From positions 1-7,007 of the forward strand of contig JARFQH010000201.1 of the NCBI GenBank assembly GCA_029287875.1: a stretch of 7,007 nt of DNA, written 5' to 3'. The DNA is from Desulfobacteraceae bacterium. GTDB taxonomy: Bacteria; Desulfobacterota; Desulfobacteria; Desulfobacterales; SG8-13. How positions within the stretch are numbered: the stretch's first letter is position 1; each line of letters starts with the position of its first letter. Under the pieces are notes generated by a model. That model searched no databases. It had not been told where the DNA came from and worked only from the letters and a program-made list of their open reading frames with translations. This document shows positions 1-5,770 of the stretch, piece by piece. A program made the translations under genes and the position numbers.

Positions 1-681
1 GCAGGCCGTTACCTGGTCCAGAAGGCTGAGAGCGTCGCGGATGCTCCCCCCGGCTTCGCGGGCGATCAGCGTGAGGCTGCTCCGGGAAATGTCGAAATGT
101 TCCAGCCCGCAGAGCTTCTGCATGTGGTCGGTGATTGACGCCAGAGCGATCCGTTTAAAGTCGTGGCGCTGGCAGCGGGACAGAATCGTTGCCGGTATTT
201 TGTGGGGTTCGGTGGTGGCGAAGATGAACATGACGTGGGCTGGCGGTTCTTCCAGGGTCTTCAGCAGGGCGTTGAAGGCCGGTGTGCTGAGCATGTGGAC
301 TTCATCGATGATGTATATCTTGTGAGGGCTGTGGGCCGGCATGTACTTGACGTTGTCCCGCAGTTCCCTAATCTGATCGACACTGTTGTTGGAGGCACCG
401 TCGATTTCGAAAACATCGACGGCCTTGCCGGAAGTGATCTCGCGGCACGGCTGGCAGTCATTGCATGGTTCAGGAGTCGGTCCTGCCGCACAGTTCATGG
501 CCTTGGCCAGAATTCGGGCCACGGTTGTCTTTCCGGTGCCGCGCGGTCCGGTGAAAAGTATGGCGTGGGCCACGCGCCCGGCCGCAATGGCATTGATCAG
601 GGTCCGGGTCACATGGTCCTGGTCGACAACGGCTTCAAAGCTCTGGGGACGATATTTTCGGGCGAGGACCAGATACGACAT
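1..681 (-). CDS. dnaX: DNA polymerase III subunit gamma/tau, N-terminal part (cut by window edge)
   Basis: This is the AAA+ ATPase of the replicative clamp loader, which opens the beta clamp and loads it on primed DNA. Only the first 227 residues are inside the window; the frame is open to base 1. Visible in order: the opening YLVLARKYRPQSF (3-15), the Walker A P-loop GPRGTGKTT (45-53), the four zinc-binding cysteines C64, C73, C76 and C79, the family block EIDGASNNSVDQIRELR (92-108), Walker B IYIIDEVHML (122-131), a sensor-1 region FATTEPHKIP (154-163) and the SRC motif with the arginine finger (168-170). GGSIRDALSLLDQ follows near the cut. The ATG at 681 is preceded by GAAGGG with five bases between, which fixes the start. 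Two serine tRNA genes lie upstream on the same strand and may share its transcript. Any programmed frameshift making the short gamma form would lie outside the window. Confidence 0.97.
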   Translation of the reverse strand, partial: MSYLVLARKYRPQSFEAVVDQDHVTRTLINAIAAGRVAHAILFTGPRGTGKTTVARILAKAMNCAAGPTPEPCNDCQPCREITSGKAVDVFEIDGASNNSVDQIRELRDNVKYMPAHSPHKIYIIDEVHMLSTPAFNALLKTLEEPPAHVMFIFATTEPHKIPATILSRCQRHDFKRIALASITDHMQKLCGLEHFDISRSSLTLIAREAGGSIRDALSLLDQVTAC

Positions 682-823
682 AAAAACCCTTCAACAGGTT
701 AAACCGGATCCCGGCCGGTCTGAAGAGACGAAGCTTGCAGCAGCACCCTTTTCGGTGGCGGATGCCGGGTCGCAGTCGGCCGGTTTCGTCTGAACTATAC
801 GGGTAGCATCTGCAAACAGTTGA

Positions 824-917
824 TGGCGGAGAGAGAGGGATTCGAACCCTCGGTGCCGCTTTTGACAGCACACACGATTTCCAGTCGTGCTCCTTCGGCC
901 AGCTCGGACATCTCTCC
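824..917 (-). tRNA. tRNA-Ser, anticodon GGA (reads UCC/UCU)
   Basis: The minus strand folds as a class II tRNA. The 7-base acceptor GGAGAGA pairs with TCTCTCC, followed by discriminator G and an encoded CCA. The anticodon stem CACGA/TCGTG closes the loop CTGGAAA, giving anticodon GGA. A long variable arm is present, as expected for serine, and the T arm is GAGGG-TTCGAAT-CCCTC. It is 94 bases with CCA. It lies 78 bases downstream of the CGA serine tRNA, with no evident terminator between, so both probably come from one primary transcript. dnaX starts 142 bases further on. Confidence 0.97.
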
Positions 918-995
918 ACAAATCTGCGGGTAAAAGGAACGTGACATTCATGCAGTCGGCGGATTGGGTGATTCATGGACGGAAACCAGCTAACG

Positions 996-1088
996 TGGCG
1001 GAGAGGGTGGGATTCGAACCCACGATCCCGTTTTTGACAGGATACCGCTTTTCGAGAGCGGGGCCTTCAGCCGCTCGGCCACCTCTCC
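996..1088 (-). tRNA. tRNA-Ser, anticodon CGA (reads UCG)
   Basis: On the minus strand the acceptor GGAGAGG pairs with CCTCTCC, followed by discriminator G and an encoded CCA. The anticodon stem CCGCT/AGCGG encloses CTCGAAA, giving anticodon CGA. A long variable arm (around TCCTGTCAAAAACGGGATC) marks it as a serine class II tRNA, and the T arm is GTGGG-TTCGAAT-CCCAC. It is 93 bases with CCA. It shares the TGTCAAAA core of the variable arm with its neighbour, which suggests an old tandem duplication. A good sigma-70 promoter lies just upstream. Confidence 0.97.
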
Positions 1089-1119
1089 GGCATCTTTTTC
1101 CGACCCATCGCGGTTGCCC

Positions 1120-1148
1120 TGAATACCGTTTCTGCACAATTCTGTCAA
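1120..1148 (-). promoter_or_regulatory. Sigma-70 promoter for the tRNA-Ser pair (and possibly dnaX)
   Basis: Read on the minus strand, a perfect -35 TTGACA (1143-1148) is separated by exactly 17 bases from a -10 TATTCA (1120-1125). The predicted start is near 1113, giving a leader of about 25 bases before the mature 5' end of tRNA-Ser(CGA). Just after the -10 the sequence is GGGCAACCGCG. Such a GC-rich discriminator is known from stable-RNA promoters under stringent control, so ppGpp regulation is an inference here. Confidence 0.8.
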
Positions 1149-1163
1149 CCACCTTATTTTACC

Positions 1164-1192
1164 TTGAACTCCTACCGCCTTTCTAGTATCAG
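1164..1192 (+). promoter_or_regulatory. Possible weak promoter for the DUF1015 gene
   Basis: TTGAAC (1164-1169) and TATCAG (1187-1192) are spaced by 17 bases, each with 4 of 6 consensus positions. It faces away from the tRNA promoter only about 15 bases to its left, so the two would form a divergent pair. The transcript leader would be about 140 bases long. It is the best candidate seen upstream of the gene but could be chance. Confidence 0.35.
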
Positions 1193-1339
1193 ATCGGCGT
1201 CTCATTCGCCAATTGCGGACATGTCGGGAATACGCCCGGGCAAAACCCATCCGGCGCGCGCCTAATGGCGCCGAGCATTTCGACTGAACTTGTAAAGTGG
1301 AATCACTCAACGAAGCCTGATTACAAGGAAAGACCAACG

Positions 1340-2674
1340 ATGGCCGAAGTCATTCCCTTCCGGGGGATCTTTTACAATCCGGACAAAGTCAACAATCTGG
1401 CCGATGTCATAACGCCGCCGTTCGATGTGATTTCGGACACCGAACAAGAAGAATTCTACACGCGCAGTCCTCACAATGTGGTCCGGCTCATTCTGGGCAA
1501 GACCTCTGCAGACGACACCCCGTCGCACAACCCGCACAGCCGGGCGGCCGACTATCTACAAAACTGGCTTGCAGATCGGTCGCTTGTTCGCGACACCGCG
1601 CCGGCCTTTTACCTGACCACTCTCGACTTCACCATCGATAACCGGCCGGTCACGCGATCCGGACTGATCGCGGTTGTGCGACTGGCCCCGTTTGACGCCG
1701 GCATCATTTTGCCTCACGAGCGAACCTTTACCAATGTCAAGTCGGAGCGGCTGGCGCTTATGAAGGCCTGTCACGCTAATTTCAGTCCGATATTCGCAAT
1801 GGTCCCGGATGACGCCGGGGACTTCATTAACTTAACACGGCACCTATCGGCCCAGAGGACACCGGGTATCGCCTTCAGAACGCACGACGGGTTCTACCAC
1901 AAACTCTGGCGCATCGTCGATTCCGACAGCGTGTTGAAGATCAGCGCTGCTCTGCAATCCCGAAAACTCTACATCGCCGACGGCCACCACCGTTACGAGA
2001 CGGCGCTGAACTACCGCAATTGGGTACATGCCGGCCAACCGGATCTCTCCGACGGGCATCCGGCCAACTTTGTCATGATGTACCTTTGCAGCATGGCCGA
2101 CCCGGGGCTTGTCATCCGTCCGGCGCACCGCCTGCTCCGGGATGTGTCGTCATCGGCGATCGATCGTCTTTTGGTCGTGGCGAAACCTTATTTCGAGATC
2201 GAAACGATATCTTTTAGCGGGTCCGAGCGCGACGGCGCACTTGAGCGCTTCATCGGCAAACTGAACGGCAGCGGCATCGGGCAGTCGATCGGCATGGCCG
2301 TAAAAGATCGACGGGCCTTCTACTATCTGACGCTTAAGAATTCGTCTGACCTCAATGACCTTTTCGGGCCTGACTGTCCGGGACCGCTGCGTCAACTGGA
2401 CGTCACGGTGTTGACCCGCCTGATCTTCACTGAATTCCTGGAATTCGATCAGGCCCGTCTCGACAATGAAAAGCTTATCGATTACACCACGGATGCCAGG
2501 GAGGCTGTCGGTCGCGTTCATCGCGGGGACTTTGACGCCTGTTTTATTCTCAACCCCACGAGCGTGCAGCAGGTCCGGGCTGTGGCCGATCAGGGACTGG
2601 TGATGCCGAGAAAAGCCACTTATTTTTATCCGAAGGTCATTACCGGACTGGTCATCAATCCGCTGACCTCTTAG
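1340..2674 (+). CDS. DUF1015 family protein (COG4198), function unresolved
   Basis: A 444-residue protein that I recognise as DUF1015 from its opening MAEVIPFRGIFYNPDKV, ITPPFDVIS shortly after, LPHERT (124-129) followed by NVKSERLALMKAC, IADGHHRYE (212-220) and DYTTDAREAV (from 381). I see no signal peptide or membrane segment, so it is probably cytoplasmic. The frame is open back to an ATG at 1265, but those 25 extra residues do not resemble the family. The ATG at 1340 has AAGGAA (1325-1330) nine bases upstream and gives the canonical N-terminus. From memory, family members in some Clostridia sit beside serA/serC and have been annotated as ParB/Spo0J-like. The ParB/sulfiredoxin fold also includes free-serine kinases such as SerK, so a small-molecule kinase role is a speculation, not a call. 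It converges on the methyltransferase gene. Confidence 0.93.
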   Translation: MAEVIPFRGIFYNPDKVNNLADVITPPFDVISDTEQEEFYTRSPHNVVRLILGKTSADDTPSHNPHSRAADYLQNWLADRSLVRDTAPAFYLTTLDFTIDNRPVTRSGLIAVVRLAPFDAGIILPHERTFTNVKSERLALMKACHANFSPIFAMVPDDAGDFINLTRHLSAQRTPGIAFRTHDGFYHKLWRIVDSDSVLKISAALQSRKLYIADGHHRYETALNYRNWVHAGQPDLSDGHPANFVMMYLCSMADPGLVIRPAHRLLRDVSSSAIDRLLVVAKPYFEIETISFSGSERDGALERFIGKLNGSGIGQSIGMAVKDRRAFYYLTLKNSSDLNDLFGPDCPGPLRQLDVTVLTRLIFTEFLEFDQARLDNEKLIDYTTDAREAVGRVHRGDFDACFILNPTSVQQVRAVADQGLVMPRKATYFYPKVITGLVINPLTS

Positions 2675-2696
2675 CCCAATGCAGGCCTTTGGCTGC

Positions 2697-2713
2697 AACC
2701 AATCAACCTGGTT
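2697..2713 (+). terminator. Weak hairpin between convergent genes, possible terminator
   Basis: AACCA (2697-2701) pairs with TGGTT (2709-2713) across a 7-base loop, 23 bases after the DUF1015 stop. It is followed by a T-rich but interrupted stretch (2714-2729). The stem is only five pairs, so this is at best an inefficient terminator. It is the only candidate I found in the 101-base convergent spacer. Confidence 0.25.
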
Positions 2714-2775
2714 CATATTCTTATTTTCATCGAGAATTCCTGGCCTGGTGCGACGTCCTACCGCCCGGCCGCCTG

Positions 2776-3498
2776 TCAGGGCCGAAACATCATTTCGATT
2801 TCAGCGGTATAGTCACCGTTTTCCCGATAAATAACAAGGGGCGGCGCCACGACCATGCCGGGATGGCCACCTTTTAGCCCTTCGATCAACACCAGTTTGG
2901 CATTGGTGGTGGCGCCGGAGTGAATCATGCGGCAAAATTTGGGTTCGATGCCGGACGACTGCATTTGGTACAGAACCTCGGTCATTCTTTCAGCCGTGTA
3001 AACGGTGACGAATTTACCGCCGGTTCGTAAAACACGACGTGCGGCTGCGATGATATCGGGCAAGGCGACCTTGATTTCATGCCGGGCAACGGCTCGCTGC
3101 GGATGTGGGTTTAGACGCCCGGACTCGGTTTTGCGGTAGGGTGGATTCGTGACGACCCAGTCGACAGGTCCTGGAAGGCGCGCAGGATCGAGCCCTTTCA
3201 TGTCTTCGCACAAAATACGAATGCGGGTCTGCATGCCGTTGGTACAGGCGTTGACGCGGGCGAGGTTGGCCAGTTCCGGCTGAATTTCAACACCGATGAC
3301 AGTGGACTCAGTGTAACGGTAGGCCAAAATCAGGGAGATGATGCCGCACCCTGCACCCAGATCCAGGACGGTTTCTCCGGGACGTGGACGGATGTGATCG
3401 GCGAGGATGACGGCGTCGATAGAGAACCGATAGCCGTTGCGGAATTGACGGACCTGCAACCGGCCATCGAAAAAAGTATCCGACGTGATTGCCTTCAT
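2776..3498 (-). CDS. trmN6: tRNA1(Val) (adenine37-N6)-methyltransferase-like protein, TrmN6/YfiC family
   Basis: A 240-residue SAM-dependent methyltransferase of the type that adds N6-methyl to adenine 37 of tRNA-Val in E. coli. Seen: FSIDAVILADHIRPRPGE leading into motif I VLDLGAGCGIISLIL (44-58), an acidic end of strand 2 (GVEIQPELA, E71), and the catalytic motif IV NPPY (118-121) typical of N6-adenine and N5-glutamine methyltransferases, followed by RKTESGRLNP. That tail and the overall length favour TrmN6 over PrmC, but the exact substrate is inferred. An upstream in-frame ATG at 3543 would add 15 residues with no family resemblance. It has no ribosome-binding site and follows a TAA directly. 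The ATG at 3498 has GAAGAAGG, 13 bases away, and starts where the family does, so I prefer it without certainty. It seems to be its own transcription unit. Confidence 0.88.
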   Translation of the reverse strand: MKAITSDTFFDGRLQVRQFRNGYRFSIDAVILADHIRPRPGETVLDLGAGCGIISLILAYRYTESTVIGVEIQPELANLARVNACTNGMQTRIRILCEDMKGLDPARLPGPVDWVVTNPPYRKTESGRLNPHPQRAVARHEIKVALPDIIAAARRVLRTGGKFVTVYTAERMTEVLYQMQSSGIEPKFCRMIHSGATTNAKLVLIEGLKGGHPGMVVAPPLVIYRENGDYTAEIEMMFRP

Positions 3499-3549
3499 GC
3501 TTTTGTTACAGCCTTCTTCGGAAACGAGATAGTTCTCATCCATGGTTTT

Positions 3550-3563
3550 TTAATGGCCATTAA
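3550..3563. promoter_or_regulatory. 14-bp perfect palindrome upstream of trmN6, possible operator
   Basis: TTAATGGCCATTAA is a perfect palindrome about 50 bases upstream of the preferred trmN6 start. On the minus strand a weak promoter reads TTGTGC, 17 bases, TATGAA. Its start point would fall a few bases before this palindrome, a position suited to a repressor site. No second copy was seen in the window, so the operator role is inference. Confidence 0.35.
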
Positions 3564-3641
3564 GAGTGTCCATTTCATAAATGAGCACTGCCTCTGGCAC
3601 AAGCACCCAATTTGATCGAAGAGGAAACTGTTAAGTTTCAT

Positions 3642-3655
3642 ATAAGAATTCTTAT
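3642..3655. promoter_or_regulatory. 14-bp perfect palindrome ATAAGAATTCTTAT
   Basis: A second perfect 14-bp palindrome in the same spacer, different in sequence from the one at 3550-3563. It lies between the 3' end of the DUF721 gene and trmN6. It could be a dimeric protein-binding site. No promoter boxes sit squarely on it. Confidence 0.3.
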
Positions 3656-3671
3656 CGCGGGGCATGGCTGC

Positions 3672-3720
3672 ATCCCGCACTGGCGGGATTTGCGGCGAGG
3701 CGTATTTTACGGTCGCCGCA
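3672..3720. repeat. Twin hairpin element downstream of the DUF721 gene (REP-like)
   Basis: Two adjacent inverted repeats separated by one base. The first is ATCCCGC (3672-3678) and GCGGGAT (3683-3689) around a 4-base loop. The second is TGCGGCGA (3691-3698) and TCGCCGCA (3713-3720), with an inner CGTA/TACG stem (3701-3704 and 3708-3711) around TTT. Both begin just 8 to 56 bases past the DUF721 stop on its downstream side. There is no T-tract after either on the minus strand, so they are not a standard terminator. They may protect the mRNA 3' end or be members of a dispersed palindromic repeat family. Confidence 0.6.
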
Positions 3721-3727
3721 GCTGCCC

Positions 3728-4048
3728 TTACGGGACGGGGCCGATCTTGAACAGGATGTCTTCAATCAAGTCTTCGTTCAACGCGTCGTTTACTTTCCGG
3801 ACAATCTCTTCTTTGAGAAAATGAAGGTGGTGCAACCAAGGCGAACTGTTGACGTGCACCAACAGGGTCTTTTCCTTGAGAGCAGCCGGCCGGGTGTTTT
3901 CGGCAATGATTTCACCAACGATCTTGTCCCACTTTTGACCGATGCGAGAGATTTCAGCCGCTGTCCGGGGGACGTGACTGTGCAGAATTTTGTCGATGAC
4001 ACTGCCGATCGGAACTGCCGAATGGATTTTTTCTCTTTTTTCCTTCAT
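3728..4048 (-). CDS. DUF721 protein, DciA-like DnaB helicase loader (minimal form)
   Basis: A 106-residue protein with the DUF721 pattern: W followed by KIVGEIIAENTRPAAL (about 40-56), then LLVHVNSSPWLHHLHFLKEEI, an amphipathic LN-containing helix, and the closing IEDILFKIGPVP. Known family members are DciA, the ancestral bacterial loader of the replicative helicase DnaB, which uses a KH-like fold. Helicase loading is the inferred role here. The domain fills almost the whole protein, with a short basic lead (MKEKREK) and no long C-terminal tail, so it is smaller than well-studied proteobacterial DciA. The ATG at 4048 has only a weak GAAAG upstream. It is divergent from hflK and about 230 bases from trmN6. 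Confidence 0.85.
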   Translation of the reverse strand: MKEKREKIHSAVPIGSVIDKILHSHVPRTAAEISRIGQKWDKIVGEIIAENTRPAALKEKTLLVHVNSSPWLHHLHFLKEEIVRKVNDALNEDLIEDILFKIGPVP

Positions 4049-4137
4049 CGATTTCTTTCAAGCGATGTCGCCTGCAACCGGGTGGGAAGGCAGGCATAAG
4101 CCCAATTCAATTATCTAAAAGGCTTAATATTAAGATT

Positions 4138-4298
4138 TGTAACCGTTCACAGGGTTGCAAAATCCGATGCGCTTCAAATCACCTAAACTGTAAGCGTTTG
4201 CAGGGTGCCTCAGATGCAAGGCGTTGGGTGCGTAGACGTACTTTTGTACTTCAAGTGCCCGACAACAAAGCAGATGCGGTGCCCTGTGAATGCTTACA
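4138..4298 (+). repeat. Composite inverted-repeat element, possibly a MITE-like or structured RNA element
   Basis: Positions 4189-4209 and 4278-4298 form an uninterrupted 21-pair inverted repeat with 16 Watson-Crick pairs and 5 G-U pairs on the plus strand. The enclosed 68 bases contain smaller stems, namely GTTG (4224-4227) with CAAC, and GTAC (4237-4240) with GTAC (4246-4249) around TTTT. A third related copy of the arm, beginning TGTAACCGTTCACAGGG (4138-4154), lies 51 bases to the left in direct orientation to the first arm. It matches the right arm even better in its centre, so the right arm has two possible partners. No coding capacity is credible. I suspect a dispersed repeat family of these bacteria. 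Confidence 0.65.
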
Positions 4299-4471
4299 AA
4301 GATTTTGACAAGACCGGAGAGAAAATACACCGACGACCGATAGCGTTGTCCAAAACCTTTATCGCAAAGTCTATAGCGTCGAATCCCATCAGATGCAACC
4401 GTCTATCGCAAAGACATCCATTCGAAAAATCATTCCACCGGCATCAGTCGCGCGGTTTTTCCGATTTTCGC

Positions 4472-4499
4472 TTGACTTGGTGGGATATGGTTTTATAAT
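4472..4499 (+). promoter_or_regulatory. Near-consensus sigma-70 promoter upstream of hflK (P1)
   Basis: TTGACT (4472-4477) and a perfect TATAAT (4494-4499) are separated by 16 bases. Transcription would begin near 4506, giving a leader of about 227 bases before hflK. This is the strongest promoter match on the plus strand in the window. A hairpin with a run of nine Ts follows about 40 bases after the start point. Confidence 0.7.
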
Positions 4500-4521
4500 T
4501 GAATGCCTATGCCGATTCGTA

Positions 4522-4547
4522 AATAGCACTCTATTATCTTTTTTTTT
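4522..4547 (+). terminator. AU-rich hairpin plus nine Ts in the hflK leader, possible early terminator
   Basis: AATAG (4522-4526) pairs with CTATT (4531-4535) around a CACT loop, and T9 follows at 4539-4547. The stem is short and AU-rich, so its strength is doubtful. Its position just after P1 would allow early termination or attenuation. Confidence 0.35.
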
Positions 4548-4641
4548 CGAGCGTTTTTATAACTTATCTCTGCACCGCTTCATGATAGATACGCCGAGTT
4601 TGCGCAACGGTGTCGGATTGGATGCATCAGCGCTCAAATTG

Positions 4642-4671
4642 TTGTGATATGATTGAGTAAACCTTTATACT
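4642..4671 (+). promoter_or_regulatory. Proximal promoter for hflKC (P2)
   Basis: TTGTGA (4642-4647) and TATACT (4666-4671) are spaced by 18 bases, matching 4 and 5 of 6 consensus positions. The start would be near 4678, leaving a leader of about 55 bases. Together with P1 this suggests two-promoter control of hflKC. I saw no heat-shock (sigma-32) type boxes. Confidence 0.5.
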
Positions 4672-4732
4672 CGACCGCGCTTTTGGATCGGTTTCTGCAG
4701 TCGATTCGGAAGGCAATTTGACAGGACAAAAA

Positions 4733-5770
4733 ATGAGTTGGGATTGGGAAAAGTTAAAAGAACAACAGCAGAAAATGGGTGGCGGAGTGCCGCCAAACGT
4801 GGATGAAGTCGTCCAAAAGTTGAAAAACATCAAATTTCCGGGCGGCCCGATTCTGATTGTTGTTCTGTTGGTTCTTGCGGCCGTCTGGTCGTCGATCTTT
4901 ACCGTGAAACAGGATGAAGTCGGGGTTGTCCAACTCTTCGGGCGATACGTGAGGTCTGCTCAACCGGGGCTGAACTTCAAATTGCCGCTCGGAATCGAGC
5001 GGGTCACCAAGGTGAACGTAAAGGGCATCCGTACCGAAGAATTCGGTTTCAGATCAGACGGAAGCATAGCCCGATCGCGTTTGGGGTCCAGTGAGACTGA
5101 AACTGTGGCGTTGATGCTGACCGGTGATCTGAATGTGGCGGTGGTCCCCTGGATTGTCCAATATCGCGTCAAGGATCCGTATAATTACCTGTTCAAAGTG
5201 CGCAACGTCCTTCGGCTGCTGGTGGACATGTCCGAGGCCACGATGCGGCTGGTCGTGGGCGACCGGAGCATCAACGAGGTCATCAACAAGCGCGGAGAAA
5301 TGGCTATCGAGGCCAAAGAACTCCTGCAGAAGGAGATGGACCTGGCCGAATCCGGTCTCCACATCGTTACGATCGAAATGAAGCGGACGAACGTTCCGGC
5401 GCCGGTGCAGCCGTCCTTTAACGAGGTGAACCAGGCGACCCAGGAAAGAGAACAGTTGATCTACGAGGCCCGGGAGGATTACAACAAGGCCATACCGGCC
5501 GCCCGGGGTGAGGCGGAGCGCACCGTCAGAGCCGCCGAGGGGTATGCGCTGGATCGCGTCAACCGCGCAAAGGGTGATGCCGCCCGGTTTACGGAGTTTT
5601 ACAAGGAGTACGCCAAAGCCAAGGATGTGACCAGACGTCGGCTCTACCTCGAAACGATGAGCGATGTCTTCCCGAAACTGGGGGATAAGTACATCGTCGG
5701 TTCCGACCTGAAAAACCTGCTGCCGCTCCTCAACCTCGGCAAACAACCACAAAACGGGACTGCCCAATGA
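4733..5770 (+). CDS. hflK: FtsH protease modulator HflK (SPFH/band 7 membrane protein)
   Basis: HflK and HflC assemble a large membrane cage around the AAA protease FtsH and limit its action on membrane proteins. This 345-residue protein opens with MSWDWEKLKEQQQK and a short GGG/PP linker, then PNVDEVVQKLKNIKF, a single membrane helix (about 39-56), and the SPFH domain starting at TVKQDEVGVVQLFGRY. Next come the typical VPWIVQYRVKDPYNYLF segment and a charged Ala/Glu/Arg-rich coiled coil from FNEVNQATQEREQ to RRRLYLETM. The domain is expected on the periplasmic side. The ATG at 4733 has AGGA six bases upstream. A TTG at 4718 in frame would add five residues and lies ahead of this site, so it is not preferred. 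It is shorter than the 419-residue E. coli protein. Its stop overlaps the hflC start. Confidence 0.95.
   Translation: MSWDWEKLKEQQQKMGGGVPPNVDEVVQKLKNIKFPGGPILIVVLLVLAAVWSSIFTVKQDEVGVVQLFGRYVRSAQPGLNFKLPLGIERVTKVNVKGIRTEEFGFRSDGSIARSRLGSSETETVALMLTGDLNVAVVPWIVQYRVKDPYNYLFKVRNVLRLLVDMSEATMRLVVGDRSINEVINKRGEMAIEAKELLQKEMDLAESGLHIVTIEMKRTNVPAPVQPSFNEVNQATQEREQLIYEAREDYNKAIPAARGEAERTVRAAEGYALDRVNRAKGDAARFTEFYKEYAKAKDVTRRRLYLETMSDVFPKLGDKYIVGSDLKNLLPLLNLGKQPQNGTAQ

Larger units (their letters stand above)
4049..4732. other. 684-base divergent intergenic region with no recognisable gene
   Basis: Reading frames here are short and lack family features. The left part carries a 12-bp perfect palindrome CTTAATATTAAG (4123-4134) and the repeat element at 4138-4298. 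The centre, about 4299-4470, holds only short repeats, such as TATCGCAAAG at 4360-4369 and 4404-4413. The right part is AT-rich and carries two promoters and a terminator-like structure ahead of hflK. It is unusually long compared with the other spacers in the window. Confidence 0.8.

Noticed and set aside
163..702. 179-codon plus-strand frame at the left end
   Set aside because: It is antisense to dnaX, whose minus-strand frame contains unmistakable clamp-loader motifs; the plus product looks like no known protein.
703..719. ACCGG/CCGGT hairpin before dnaX, considered as a tRNA operon terminator
   Set aside because: Only five pairs and three Ts follow on the minus strand; it is too weak to call a terminator.
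1253..1272. GGCGCGCGCC palindrome and nearby GGCGCC upstream of the DUF1015 gene
   Set aside because: Low-complexity GC alternation can give this by chance, and no promoter element is aligned with it.
635..1337. Minus-strand frames of about 113, 86 and 115 codons crossing 635-1337
   Set aside because: They run through the two tRNA genes and the tRNA promoter; translated tRNA sequence such as RVRIPLSPP is a familiar artefact.
1265..1339. N-terminal extension of the DUF1015 frame to an ATG at 1265
   Set aside because: The extra residues have no family resemblance, and the ATG at 1340 has a proper ribosome-binding site and the canonical MAEVIPFRG start.
2150..2716. 188-codon minus-strand frame
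   Set aside because: It is antisense to the DUF1015 gene, with no motif and no ribosome-binding site that stands out.
4360..4413. Two copies of TATCGCAAAG, considered as a CRISPR or operator repeat
   Set aside because: Only two 10-base copies 44 bases apart, with no palindromy or further units; too little to call.
4205..4647. 97- and 84-codon plus-strand frames in the intergenic region
   Set aside because: The first lies across the inverted-repeat element and the second across promoter P1 and the T-run; neither has family features or a convincing ribosome-binding site.
5054..5767. 237-codon minus-strand frame
   Set aside because: It is antisense to hflK; long shadow frames are common in GC-rich coding DNA, and its His/Val/Gly-rich product has no recognisable domain.
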